Origin: Microthyrium microscopicum
Lineage: Eukaryota > Ascomycota > Dothideomycetes > Microthyriales > Microthyriaceae
NCBI GenBank assembly: GCA_010405405.1
Contig: MU004233.1
Location: forward strand, 65,067 to 129,066
DNA: 64,000 bases
Direction of reading: 5' to 3'
Below the pieces are notes generated by a model. It saw only the letters and a program-made list of their open reading frames with translations. It made no database searches and was not told where the DNA came from. Below are positions 46,514 to 58,583 of the stretch, piece after piece. The position numbers and the translations under genes were made by a program. Position 1 is the first letter of the stretch. Every line of letters begins with the position of its first letter.

Positions 46514-47203
46514 GAGGCTTGGAGGTGTAGAGAGGGATAGAGAAAGATTGTTTCGTGATATGACTGATGATTTATGCTTACGACTGGGGACGAGAAATGA
46601 TGGACTAATTTAACTATCAGCTATAATGCATTTTTTAATGCGAGAGGATTGGCTCTGGTGGATCGGTTGACTGTACAATTCTTTTATCTACCTAGTCCAT
46701 CAAGCCCATTAAATTTGTTTGCCTGGACAACTTACTGGGCAACAAGTCGGCAAAATATGGCGCACCCCCATCAGGTTCGCCGACTCCAGACGCTCCGCTC
46801 TTGTATTGAGTTCTTCATTTGCCGTGAAGGACGCTTAGATTCGAATGAGTTATCGAATACGACGGGAAATATAGCACCTATTGCTTAAGGCCGTTGGTGG
46901 CAGCTATCAGAGTAGATGGGAGAGCGCCATTCGTTTTGTCACGTCGTTGACTGAGAATTTTCTGTTTTTCCTCTAATATGAGCTGCTGCTAACGAGAATT
47001 CACAGCCGCAAAAATGTTCGATTAGCCTTGAAGGTCAGCCTTATCAACTCAGGCATTGACCAATCACAACTGACAAGGCTGAAAGTGGGCAGGGGTTCTT
47101 TTCACGTGACTGCGCGGTTCTCCTTCGCGAACTTAGACGCGTTACCTTTTCCAACTTCAAGATCATTTCACTGAATGCCAAACTCCGTTTCCCACCCAAC
47201 ACT
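46514..47203. other. Intergenic with a relic of the introner-like family
   Basis: About 690 bp between the amine oxidase and MSH2. Near 46885-46965 the minus strand reads GTGACAAAACGAATGGCGCT followed by CCATCTACTCTGATAG, three bases, then CCACCAACGGCCTTAA. This has the block order and 19 bp spacing of the introner-like elements, without obvious flanking exons. No gene is recognised in the stretch. The MSH2 promoter should lie in its right half. Confidence 0.45.
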
Positions 47204-50059
47204 ATGTCGTCAAGACCGGAATTGAAGGTCGATGATGAGCTAGGCTTCATCAAAGCTTTCAAAGGACTTCCTACCCTTGAAGAAGGAACGATCCGCTTAT
47301 TCGACCGCAGCGATTACTACACTGCGCATGGCGAGAACGCCGTGTTCATAGCGAAATCAGTGAGTGTAACTTCTAATGGAGGCAAGCTAGCATAGTCGCT
47401 GATAAATGACAGGTCTATAAAAGCACGTCTGTGCCTCGTCAACTTGGTCGCAATCCTGGCCTCGATTCAGTCACACTTTCCAACACAGTCTTCAAAAGCT
47501 TCCTTAGAGACGCTCTCTTCAGACTGGGCAAACGGATTGAGATATGGGAGAACTCTGGTCGCGGAAATTGGAAGCTTGCGAAACAAGCAACCCCTGGAAA
47601 CTTACAGGACATTGAGGATCAATTAGGGGAAAACATCGGCGAGCAAGCACCAATTATACTTGCAGTCAAGATCAGCGCCAAAGCGTCAGAGGTCCGACAA
47701 GTCGGCGTTTGCTTTGCAGACGCAACTGTCCGCGAGCTAGGCATCTCAGAGTTTTCGGACAACGAGCTGTACAGCAACTTCGAGTCACTTCTCATCCAGC
47801 TTGGTGTTCGGGAATGCATTGTTCAGGCAGATACGAACAACAAAGATGTTGAGTTGAAGAAGATCCGCTCAATTGTGGATAATTGCGGCTGCGCTATCAC
47901 AGTTCGATCTTCTGGGGACTTTGTTGATAGAGATGTTGAGGAGGATCTCACCAGACTCCTCAAGGATGAGAGTGCCCCAGGACGATTACCACAGACTGAC
48001 CTGAAGCTGGCCATGAGTTCTGCCGCTGCATTGATCAAATACCTTGGTCTCATGTCACAACAATCGAACTTTGGACAGTATGCGCTATATCAGCATGACC
48101 TTGCACAATACATGAAGCTGGATGCTGCAGCTTTACGCGCCCTCAATCTCATGCCAGGACCTCGAGATGGCTCCAAAACCATGAGCTTGTTTGGTCTCCT
48201 TAACCATTGCAAGACACCTATGGGCCCACGCTTACTGGCACAATGGCTCAAGCAACCATTGATGTCACTGGATGCCATCGAAAAACGACAACGGCTTGTC
48301 GAGGCGTTCGTTGAAGATACCGAGCTTCGGCAGACCATGCAGGAAGAGCATCTGCGATCAATGCCGGACTTGTTCAGGCTGACGAAGAAGTTCCAACGTA
48401 ACAAAGCTGGCTTGGAGGATGTCATCCGAGCATACCAAGCAGCATCAAAACTCTCCGGTTTTCTCGGAACATTTGAAGGTGTTATGGATGAGAAATACAA
48501 GGACCATTTGACGGCAGAATATATAACGAAACTGGAAGAATGCAACAATAGCCTTGGCAAGCTTCAAGAAATGGTTGAGACAACCATCGATCTTGATGCT
48601 CTTGATGCTCACGAATATATCATCAAATCCGAGTTCGACGAGCGATTAAAGGTGATCAGAAAGAAGCTTGATCGTGCCAAGGGTGAAATGGAGGAGGAAC
48701 ATCGCCGGGTGTCTGAAGATCTTAATCAAGACATGGAGAAGAAGTTGTTCCTGGAGAACCAAAGAGTTCATGGATGGTGTTTTCGGCTGACTCGTGCTGA
48801 AGCTGGCGCTATAAGAAACAAGAAGGATTACAAGGAGATTACTACTCAGAAGAACGGCGTCTATTTTACCACCAACAACATGCAAGATCTTCGACGGGAG
48901 CATGATCAACTTTCAGAGAACTACAACAGAACACAAAGTGGACTAGCATCAGAAGTTGTAACTGTTGCAGGTATGTCATTAAGCTCTCTTCTTCTCACTC
49001 ATCGACTAACATAAAGCAGGATCATATTGTCCTGTTCTAGAAAAGCTCGCTGGCGTCCTCGCTCATCTTGATGTCATAATCTCTTTCGCACACGTTTCAG
49101 CACACGCGCCAACGCCATACGTAAAGCCAAAGATGCACGCCCGCGGCACTGGTAACACCATCCTCCGCGAAGCCCGCCATCCATGTATGGAGATGCAGGA
49201 CGACGTCAACTTTATCACGAACGACGTAACTCTCGAGCGTGGATCCTCCGAATTTGCCATCATCACTGGCCCCAACATGGGCGGCAAGTCCACTTATATC
49301 CGCCAAATTGGTGTCATCGCCCTAATGGCCCAAACCGGCTGTTTCGTACCCTGCAGTGAAGCCGAGCTGTGCATATTCGACTGTATCCTCGCCCGTGTAG
49401 GCGCCAGTGACAGCCAGCTCAAGGGCGTATCAACATTTATGTCTGAGATGCTTGAGACTGCCAACATCCTTAAATGCGCGACTCGCGAATCCCTAATCAT
49501 TATTGACGAGTTAGGTCGCGGGACTAGCACATATGATGGCTTTGGACTGGCATGGGCAATCGCAGAGCATATCGTAAAAGAAATTGGCGCCTTTGCGCTG
49601 TTCGCTACGCATTTCCACGAGCTGACTGCACTGGCTGATCAATGGCCACAAGTCGCCAACTTACATGTCGTGGCGCACGTGGATGGCGATGACCGCCCAG
49701 GGGGCCAGCGCCAAGTGACGCTTCTCTACAAAGTCGAGCCAGGTGTCTGCGATCAGAGCTTCGGTATCCACGTTGCAGAATTAGTACGCTTCCCAGAGAA
49801 GGTGGTCAACATGGCTAAGCGCAAGGCCGATGAGCTTGAAGATTTCGAGGGCAAGCACGAGCAGGGAATGGAGTCTATTGCACCGGCGGATGTGGAGAAG
49901 GGCAGTGAGCTCTTGAAAGAGGTGCTAGTCAAGTGGAAGGAAGCCACGGAGGGAAAGGATATGTCGACTGAGGAGCAAATTTCGAAGATGCGGGAGTTGG
50001 TGGATGGTAATCAAGCGTTGCTTGACAGTCCTTTCTTCAAGGGCGTGCTGGCGTTGTAA
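47204..50059 (+). CDS. msh2: DNA mismatch repair protein Msh2 (MutS homologue)
   Basis: Three exons (47204-47359, 47413-48970, 49020-50059) give 917 residues, close to the 930-960 of other Msh2 proteins. The N-terminal mismatch-recognition domain begins [18 protein letters not shown]. The connector, lever and clamp regions follow, including [12 protein letters not shown] before the last intron. The ATPase domain has Walker [14 protein letters not shown], the signature [14 protein letters not shown], Walker [17 protein letters not shown] and the switch histidine in [13 protein letters not shown]. The C-terminal helix-turn-helix dimerisation part ends in ALL-rich sequence. In the nucleus Msh2 pairs with Msh6 or Msh3 to recognise mismatches and small loops and recruits Mlh1-Pms1. 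All key motifs are intact, so the gene looks functional. Confidence 0.97.
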
Positions 50060-50981
50060 GATTATCAAAATTGCGCGTTCTAATACCCATCCTTCAAAGG
50101 TAGCTAGGCATTGGGCGAACGAGATGCCGTGATGTCGTGTATCAAGTACCTGTATATCTAATGATCAGAACCTCTATGTTCCATGTGTTATGCCTTAATG
50201 TAGTTCCGCGAACCTGGTCTTCGATCGTCCAAACATTAAATAACAAGAAAAGTAAGATAGGAATTGACAAAAAGTTCACCACCCAACTCTTTCGAGTCAG
50301 ATGGCTATGAAAATCAGGTGAACTGATTTTACTTTATTAGTGTTTTTTTGTTTTTGTTTTTGTTTAGCTTGTCGTGGAATTGAACCGGAGGCATCGTGAT
50401 TGTCGTGTATTATTATCTTGCTGAGGTGGCTGCTGTTCTGCATCAGGTTAGCATTATCAATACCAGCGGATAATGCGTCCCCTTCATCTGCGCCATTTGA
50501 ACCTAATATCGTTACGGGATTAGTACGTCAGATATTGCCAACAGTGTGTATATATAAAGCAGTATTTCCGACCAAATGGTAGCTAAGGCCTCGCAACTCT
50601 CCAACACAATTTGATGGGATGATGGCAGCCTAGTGACTTCGTGGACAAGATCATAGGCTTCAGGATATATGCTACATCCCAATTCTTTTGTCTAAAAGAG
50701 GTTCTGAGATATCAGGACTAGGTACATATGGAGTTTTGGCTCGTACTTGCCGTATTCTTATTCAATATAAAGCAGTCATTACCTGTTGAATTTCAGCAAG
50801 AACCGCTCACGAATCATCCTTGGATCCCTCAAACTCTCAGACCTCTCAACTCTTCTGCTCATCATCTCCAACCCTTCTTCATAAACCTTACCATCTTCAT
50901 CCTCGGGCTCTCAGCAATGCAAAATTTCTAAACCCACATTCATTTCCATCGTCGGACCCACCTTGAAGCGCCTACCAACTC
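50060..50981. other. Intergenic, T-rich tract present
   Basis: About 920 bp downstream of msh2. A GTTTTT-type repeat is found near 50341-50364. Two frames of 60-67 codons (50400-50582 and 50728-50931) have no motif and are not called. Confidence 0.5.
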
Positions 50982-51701
50982 ATGAATCACTACGATTTCA
51001 ACGATCAGCATTACTGCAACCCCCTACATCACCACTCCAACATAGCTTGCCCACCTCCCTACCAGCAACCTAAAGTAATGCGAGTCGAACACAAGCCAAG
51101 TCTCGCTCTCCCAGCTTCCCACCATACCAGCAATAGAGGGTTTTACAGCCCGGCATCAGACGATACGTTCTTTACCGCCCCACTCGTTCCCGCCCAAGAC
51201 ATCGTTTCTCGCCCATCGCCTGCGATGGGCCCCAGAAGAGGCGATGGGGAAATCGCACATTTGCCAAGAGGACGATCCGCGAGACGAAGTGCGTTTCCGG
51301 GACGTGGAATTCGGCTGGGAAAGCATGTTTCTGAGAGGAAAAGAGATGACATGCCGTATGTTTCGATCGTTCCCAGCCTTTTGGAATTTTGCTCAAACTC
51401 CCATCGCATTCGATGGTTCCCATCGTATCTGTTAATTATCACCGTCGATGGGCGCCATCGCATCTGATGGGAAATTTGCGTTTTTTGCTGCCCATCCGTT
51501 TCCCTTTGAAATTCACTGTTCTGATGGTGCTAATGCGATAAATCTGCAGGCCAGCCAAGATCAAAATGCACATATATCTCATCAAGATGGAACTCCGATG
51601 GCTCAAATTCCAGAACAAACATCCCATTCTACGAAGTCAACGACGGATGGATTCGCGAGCTGGACGAATTCGACGGAAAATGGATCGATTGTTTGCCATG
51701 A
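50982..51701 (+). CDS. Hypothetical small protein interrupted by an introner-like intron
   Basis: Unrecognised. A frame from ATG 50982 (MNHYDFNDQHYCNPLHHH) is rich in His, Pro and Ser and runs past 51240. The neighbouring +1 frame carries acidic, protein-like sequence (EDDPRDEVRFRDVEFGWES to GKEMTC). That frame splices cleanly at 51356/51549 to an exon reading RQPRSKCTYISSRWNSDGSN then PFYEVNDGWIRELDEFDGKW and a stop at 51701. The two frames overlap around 51213-51240, exactly where a CCATCGCCTGCGATGG palindrome sits. Possibly an insertion shifted the frame, or a further small intron lies there; an independent start at 51244 is also possible. The exon layout is uncertain. Confidence 0.35.
51356..51549 (+). 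repeat. Introner-like element, copy D
   Basis: Predicted 194 bp intron with donor GTATGTTTCG and end AAATCTGCAG. It has perfect or near-perfect palindromes CCATCGCATTCGATGG (51401-51416) followed after three bases by CCATCGTATCTGTTAA (51420-51435). A second pair follows: a degenerate unit ending CGTCGATGG at 51451 and CCATCGCATCTGATGG (51455-51470). A lone copy, CCATCGCCTGCGATGG, lies upstream at 51213-51228. Confidence 0.6.
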
Positions 51702-51792
51702 CAAAGTGATTGATGGGTCCGAGTCGCTGTTTCTTGAAATGGCCGAGCTAGTCTTTGGGAAGGAGGGTTTTGGGAAGAGAAGAGTGTGGTGA

Positions 51793-52195
51793 TGATCAAA
51801 TCCTACGAATGACGGAAGTGGAAACTATTGGTAGATTGAGTGAACAGAGAGAATGGTAAATTGTTGTGTTGGACTAGTTGTTCTCATATGACGTGATGAT
51901 GCTGTGCTTGTGACTTGAGCTTGTGTTGAGTATGGGTTGGGTCTGGAGTGATCAGAGGCTTCCCTGATTTGAATGCGGTGTGTAATGGGTTTGATAGGAG
52001 TTCAAGGAGCCGAAGCTGTTGATTATATTACAACAAGGCTCTATGTTCACTCTCGGAGGTCAAGGCAAAAGTTTCAATCACCAATATATTCAATTTCACT
52101 AATCAAGCATAAATCAATGGGGTATCAACCATCCAGTAGCCAACTCCAAACCAAAAAGCATTCATCATACTACTAATAACATGCATCATCTGTCT
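51793..52195. other. Intergenic, no gene recognised
   Basis: About 400 bp between two small convergent genes. No reading frame with a motif was seen. Confidence 0.5.
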
Positions 52196-52924
52196 TTAAT
52201 TTGGAAACCCCATCGAATTCCTTCGCCTCATTGGCGATGACGCCGATTGCTCCGCAGGGACCGGCTGTTCCGCCTCTTTCTCTCCGAAGATCGCTTGCTG
52301 AGAGAAAGATTTTCGATAGTCCACAAGAGCGAGTATAGCATGTTGCTGAGGTATCGACCATTTACTAGTCATAGACTCGTCAATGAACCACGCATTCAGG
52401 GATCTGAATGCGTCTTGCATCTTCCTCTCAACGTCCTTATCATTAGCGCGATCCGTCGCATCCGCCCAGGCCATCCAGTCGCTTTTGCCTTTTGGTGCGC
52501 CAGGTTCTTTGAGCCATGGAAGGAAGTGTGTGAAGACAACGATATTGCGGAATGACTTTGCGTTGCCGCGCTCAATGTTGAAGTACAAGTCTTTGACTCG
52601 CTCTTCCCATTCTTTGTTGAAGTCTTCCTTTAGTCTTCGCAGATCTCGGATGTACGAGAAAATTTTGTCGGGAGTCTCCTCGCGGTCCCAGTTGGAGTTG
52701 GTTTCGGTGAACTCGTCGATTAGTGCTTGGACTCCCGTGTAGTAGAGCATGAAGACTATCTTGAGACCGCCAGGTTGGATCTGGCCTGGATCGGGCAGTC
52801 CAATGCCATTAGTGCAGTACTTCATTAGGTCAATGTAGCGATGGAATTCGTTGTGGATCTTGACTGAGTCGTAGTCTTCTTTTGGGGGTTTCCGTTCGCC
52901 TTGGGTTCCTGAAGGAGTTGCCAT
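52196..52924 (-). CDS. Hypothetical cytosolic protein, 242 aa
   Basis: Single-exon frame starting MATPSGTQGERKPPKEDYDS. It could extend upstream in frame to 53305, but that extension is Cys/His/Asn-rich and looks like leader sequence, so the internal ATG at 52924 is preferred. The protein is mostly helical and charged, with YIDLMKYCTNGIGLPDPGQI, YIRDLRRLKEDFNKEWEERV and VVFTHFLPWLKEPGAPKGKS. It ends in a Ser/Arg tail (SSPMRRRNSMGFPN) that looks like a kinase site. I do not recognise the family. There is no signal peptide or membrane segment. Confidence 0.6.
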   Translation of the reverse strand: MATPSGTQGERKPPKEDYDSVKIHNEFHRYIDLMKYCTNGIGLPDPGQIQPGGLKIVFMLYYTGVQALIDEFTETNSNWDREETPDKIFSYIRDLRRLKEDFNKEWEERVKDLYFNIERGNAKSFRNIVVFTHFLPWLKEPGAPKGKSDWMAWADATDRANDKDVERKMQDAFRSLNAWFIDESMTSKWSIPQQHAILALVDYRKSFSQQAIFGEKEAEQPVPAEQSASSPMRRRNSMGFPN

Positions 52925-54969
52925 CTCGGATGAAACAAGTAGTCGTGTGAAGTATTGAAGTAGTATGATAGTAGTCAAGTACAATTGTTTTTGTGTATTT
53001 CCAAACTCAAACCAGTTGAGATGATGTTTTCTGTTGTTGATGTTCTTTCCATTTCTCCAGCCATGGAAATAGCCGTTATATGGGCAGGAATTATGACCAG
53101 TGTTTGCAGCATCGTGACTTCCATGTAAACGACTCACGGATCTTTTGTTGGATAAGATCGTTGGCGCTGACCGATTGATACCAAGTGTTTGAATTTCGTT
53201 GGCAGTCAAACTGAGTCGACTGCAATACCTTTCCACCAGCATATCGTGGCTGTTGGTATATCCAAACGCCCATGAACTATGAGGCTGAGAAATTGACACA
53301 GCCATTCACTTGACGTGTAGTACAGTGGCGTACATCAGAAGACACACCCGAACAACCAGAAGTCGGTCGGAATAGTCACGATAGAATATAGTCTGTTGGC
53401 ATGAAGTTACAGTCCCAAATACTTATCAATGATGCCACCGAGTTCTCCCACGCCATTGGACTAGTGTGGTTGGCGCCAATGGGCCCACCATCTATAAGCG
53501 GGGTCTGGTATTCTTCTAGAACATATTGATCCTACTAAAATATGTTCTAGCGGGTGAATTGATCACGAGAGCTTGGACTTTGACGAGCGTCTGGTGTGAA
53601 ATTTGGCCAACGTTACTTCAAAGGCACGTTTGATAGCAACCCGAGAATATGGTAAGTTATGTACCCATGTCAGTAAACTGTGAAACAAAAAATAATGCCT
53701 GCTAAAAACTGCGGAAGAAGAAAAATATGCGGATTGGCTCGCGATCGGGAGACCAGGATGGCGGTGTTCTGTTTACTTTTTATAACCAGATAATCGGTTG
53801 GAAAAGTCAATCTCTGTTTACTTTTGGCCAGTAAGCCTGTAAATCATGCCTACATTTTCTGTTCTCGCTTTCGTCATTCATATCACGACAACAACCTCAT
53901 ATTCAATGATAAAAATGAGCTGATTATGGGGTTGCACGACTGGTTCAAGGACAAGTCAAGTGGCAAGTAAGATATCCACAGAATTGAAGGTTCCTGAAGG
54001 CAGTCGCGCAGTGTTCCTGGATGGCAAAAATGGTGGAGCAAGGCACAGGGAAAATGCTCGATCTTGAATCTTGACGGGCGTACAGCGTGCATTGCACTGC
54101 GCAGCAAGCGTGCAGCGTGGAGGGTTGTTAGTGGTGGAGGGCTACTGTCTCGTCTGGATTGGGTTTGTTGATGCATGAGAGTCGAGAAGGTGACTTGCAA
54201 AGTCGAGATGTGTTGTTTACTCTAAATATTATTGTATGAATTATGTTGTAGACGAAGAAGGACTAGCTTTTTTTATAGGGGGCAGCAGGCAGGTAATAGG
54301 TAATGGGCGTGCGTATGATATTGTAGATAGACGACGATGAGTGTTGTATGGAAGCATTCCAATCAAAGCAATAACAACGCGCTTGTGGTTGACCGCGCCT
54401 GCCCTGTTTGGCTGTTTGTGAATCGCGGTTGCCTCTGTCATCGCCCTGTAGGCTTTGGCTCAGGAACGGAAGGAACGACCAGTCGACCACTCCTTGGGTC
54501 CTTCCTCATCCAAAGACTGACACTTCTTCTCGTCAATTCCTTTGCAACACCAAAAGTTATCCATCATCCTCCATCATACATTCCAATTTCCGACAATTAT
54601 CGCGCGTGTTTCACCCATTTAAACATCCACGAAGGCCCCTTTAAGCTAGTTGAGTAGTTTCATGCAAACTGGCCACTGCAAAACGCCTCCAAGCCTCCCC
54701 CAAGACCAGCAACGCCACGCTCGGAATTATTCAACTTCAGTCTTCAACTGCGCATTTCTTACCGCAACTGCTTGCATCTGTCGCTCAATATAGCATTGCA
54801 TTGATACTCAGCCAACAGTTATTATCGTGCATATCATGACAACAAATATAGCAGCATCCAAGAACCACTTTTTCTAGAAGATTGAGCCTTCAAAAGGCAG
54901 TCTGGTCACCCGTTGACTACTGCAGCATACGCTCCACCATCTGAGCGCGTTCCGAGACCCCTGTCAGAA
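52925..54969. other. Divergent intergenic region, about 2 kb
   Basis: The stretch separates the 242-residue hypothetical gene from KAR9. The first 380 bp are open in the frame of the upstream gene but look like its 5' leader. No other frame has a motif. C-rich and CA-rich strings just before 54970 fit a KAR9 leader. Confidence 0.5.
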
Positions 54970-57900
54970 ATGTCCCAATCAACTCACACCCCTGCTCCCC
55001 TGCCCTCAACTACACCTTCCACTGCTCACACCCGACCAAGACCATACTCTCTCTTCTCACCAGGCACTTTCGACTATTCTCCAACTCCTCAAGCAGTCAC
55101 TCCATCCCCTTCGCCTGCTGTCCTTCAGGATCGCGATCCCAACATCTCTGGAGTCTCCTCTGCCCTCAAGCTTCTTCGCAAACCAGCCCCAGGTCTGCTG
55201 AAGCGTCTGAAGGCATTGGATACACGAACAAAACGTCGCAAATCCCTCCCCGAACCTGACGTTGGTCGCATCCCCGAAGAACAGATTCGCGAACTCGACA
55301 GCCTCCAAAAGTTACGGAACGAAATCACAATCCAGCGGCGCGGCCGGCCGTGGACTCCGCCAAGGTCGTCGCTGCCTGATTCTGAAAACCCTATGGCTCT
55401 ATCAGGACCTCAACAGCTTGGGTTGGGGGACTCCTTCCAGAGTTCGGTTATGGCTGCATTGGCTGATCATGATGATCATGAAGCCAGTGACTTGTCTTCA
55501 GTCATCAGTACTAGTGATCATCCTGTCCTCTCCGAATCGGACGCAAGCGAAGAGATTCTGGATACTCAGAAATATCATCTTCCAGACATGGGTATGGCTC
55601 TCTCGCGTCATCTGATGGCCATTGATGGATGGACAGAATGTATGGCACAACCCCTCGAGGAACTTGACTATCATAGACCTTCATAAGAGGAGTGTGCTTT
55701 TTCTCCATGGCATGCGATGAGTCTTTGATTTGTCAACGCATTCTATGGTGAAACAGGCACCCCATCAAGCCAAGTAAACTGGAAACAGAAGAGTCACAGG
55801 GTCCCGCTATATATTTTGTCCATTCGTCTTGCGCCAGCAAAGTGCACAATACTGATCGCAAAATGCTAACTACAATAGGCAAATCTCGTGGCTCTTCACG
55901 CGCTGGATTCATTCTAGAGGATGGAAGAGCTGTTGAGCGCGATAGACCGCCGTCTCCACCCCCTAAAGATCCTCAATACATACCGAACCGCCCAATCTCC
56001 ATGTCTACGGAATCCCTCAATGGAGATCGCGAGGATCCATATTTCAATCCATACGGACTGCAAAGAACGGGTTCCATATACACACTTTCAAGAGCCTCGC
56101 TTTCGAATCAGCTTCAACAGCTCACCTCTATCAAACTTCCAGATTCCTCTTCGCTGGAATCGAGTATTGCATCAATTCCAACTTCTGTCGCTGCTGCCAA
56201 GGTCCTTAACGATGCCGCCCATCAGATACGGATTTGGATCAAAAAGGCAAATGAGGTCTTGGAAACGTTGGACGCCGAGGACGATGTTGAGTGGGCCGCT
56301 GCAGCTGGTCGAGAAGGACTCGGCGAAGTGGACACTGCTATAAATGTCTTTGAGCGACTCATAATTGTCTTTGTTAATGCTATCGAAAACCTCGAATCGA
56401 GACCGGATATTCAAAGCATACCAACTTCTGATCAGACGGCAATTGTTGATCGTATGGAAAAGATACTGGAAGATTGGGAAAAGATAAAATCGTCACTGAA
56501 CAAGACGAAGGAACAGGTTGAAATCGCCATGGAATTTGAAGAGCTCTGGAATACTGTTCTGGGCGAAATTGGAATGGAACAAGACAAACTCAGCCGTTTA
56601 ATCTTTGAGATGGAAGAGAGACGCCACAAAAACAGTCTACTCGATGCAATGGCAGAACCTGGTCAAGGCTTGGATATCAAGGAACTCGAAACTATTGTTG
56701 AGGAGGCACCTGGTCGGGCTATGGATGCTCGTGCAGGAGCCAGCAAGATCAGTCTCGTCGTAGGCTTTGAAGATGCTGAATCTGCAGTACCACAGGAAGC
56801 TCCAAGTCAAGAAGTCTCCAACCTTTTGGCGTTAACAGCTCGTATGCAGCCTCTACGCGCATCGCTTGATTTCTTGCCAATGCGCCTGGCTGGTTTCCTA
56901 CATCGCGGAAAGGATCTCTTCCCCTCGGCGTGTGAGGAGCTTGACAGTCGTATGCAGACATTAGAAGCCAGATTCAAGAAACTACAGGGCGATGCTGAAG
57001 CTTTGCGAAAAGAACTTGGCGAGGATCGATGGGTTTTGATTTTCCGAAAAGCCGGTCGACAAGCACTTAAGATGTGCGAATCTGTCGAAAGAAGTGTCGC
57101 CAAATTGCGCGAGTCCTTAGACGAAGGAATACATCACACCAACCCCCCAGCTTTGACCAAGAAAATCGAAAACTACGAGGCCAAGCGAGAACACTACGGC
57201 CCTGCTATCCAGCAAGTTTTGGCTATCATAGATCGTGGTGTTTCATCGCGTTTGACTGTCAATGGCGAGATTTTGAGACTACAAGCAGACATGCAGCGTC
57301 GGTGGGCGGATATCGAAGGTCTTATGAAGAGCATGGATTTTGCACTTGATCAGTTGAACATTTCGCGGCATCGGCAACTACGAGATTCGGTATCAACGGT
57401 TCTTTCCGAGCAACGCTCAATCGCAAGCAGCACTGGTACACTGGTTGATACCCCTGGTAGTTCACCTGCATCTTCGATCGTTCTTCTCAACCATCGGAGG
57501 GCCAGCGATAACGGTTCAACGACCCCTTTCAGTTCCAAGTCAAGACAAAGTAGTTTCACGAGCAACACAACCGCACGAGGAAAGCGAATGTCAAGTCTCC
57601 CAACCCCAAACAATGCTGGTGGTGCAAGAAAGATCCCATTGGGAAAAGCCAGTGCATCGAACCTTCGCTCAGGTGTCATTGGCGCTTCGTCGCGATTGTA
57701 TCCGCCTCCAACTCCAAGAAGTGTATCAAGACAAGAAGTTATCGAGGAGCGACCGTCAAATAAGCCCAGATGGAACTCGTCCACAAACACGCATGACACT
57801 GCAATAGGACATAACTTTAAACCTCTCTCTGCCACAACTCCATCACCTTATCGCAAAGGTATGCCAGCTCTTCGATCGCCTCGCAGCTTCTCACACTCGA

Positions 57901-58583
57901 CAACCACAAACTCTACCATCCCATCGCCTCTTGGTCCAGGCTCTCGACCAGCAAGCGCTGTACCTCCAACCACCCCTCTTGTCCAGCCAAAGCGGAGTCA
58001 TATCGGGTTGAGACCGCCAGCCTCTTCTTCCCATACCACCACCGGAATCCCTCAATCGAATCGAACAAAATCATCATCCCATATACCCACTACCCCTCGC
58101 TCCGCTCTACCCCGAGGCACATCCTTCGTCACTCCCGGCGCAACTCCACATACCCCTGGTCGACCAGAATCGCGGCACTTCTCCCATTCCTCCATTGCGT
58201 CCTCAACTTCCACCCACACCTTGACAGAGCGCAACCTCCAACGCAACGCGTCCATGCCTACGCCTCAAGATACACCCTCCTCATCCACTGCCGACGCCCA
58301 GCCCGACGACAGCCCATCTTCACGCGGTACAGCTCGACCAAGCAGGCCCGGCACCGCCATGGCTCTCGGTGGTAACAGACGCCAAAGTCTCCTCCCGCAG
58401 CCAAAGCGCGCTGTCAGCCACGTCGCCACCGCCGCAGCAGCCTCCGCCATGACCACAGCCGCAAATGGTCGAACAAGTCGCAGTGGTTCTACTACCACGA
58501 ATGGACGTAATAGCCGCATGGGCAGAATGTCGAGTCTCGGCACTAATGCCAGCGACGAGAATAGACCAAAGTGGAGAGGCTAG
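54970..58583 (+). CDS. kar9: KAR9-like spindle-positioning protein
   Basis: Two exons, 54970-55591 and 55879-58583, join in frame (phase 1) to 1,108 residues. The start MSQSTHTPAPLPSTTPS was chosen as the first in-frame ATG. The Ser/Pro-rich N-terminus is followed by a helical, spectrin-like region (AAHQIRIWIKKANEVLETLD through EDWEKIKSSLNKTKEQVEIA and LRASLDFLPMRLAGFLHRG), characteristic of the KAR9 family. The C-terminal third is basic and Ser/Thr-rich. It contains SxIP-type sites, STIP and SHIP with TGIP between them, the motif by which proteins bind EB1/Bim1 at microtubule plus ends. Kar9 links Bim1-capped astral microtubules to myosin V for spindle and nuclear positioning. The 287 bp intron is unusually long and weakly resembles the introner-like repeats. 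Confidence 0.82.

Noticed and set aside
52925-53305. N-terminal extension of the 242-residue hypothetical protein
   Set aside because: The frame is open, but the residues are rich in His, Asn, Cys and Ser with no similarity in character to the rest. The internal ATG gives a normal protein start.
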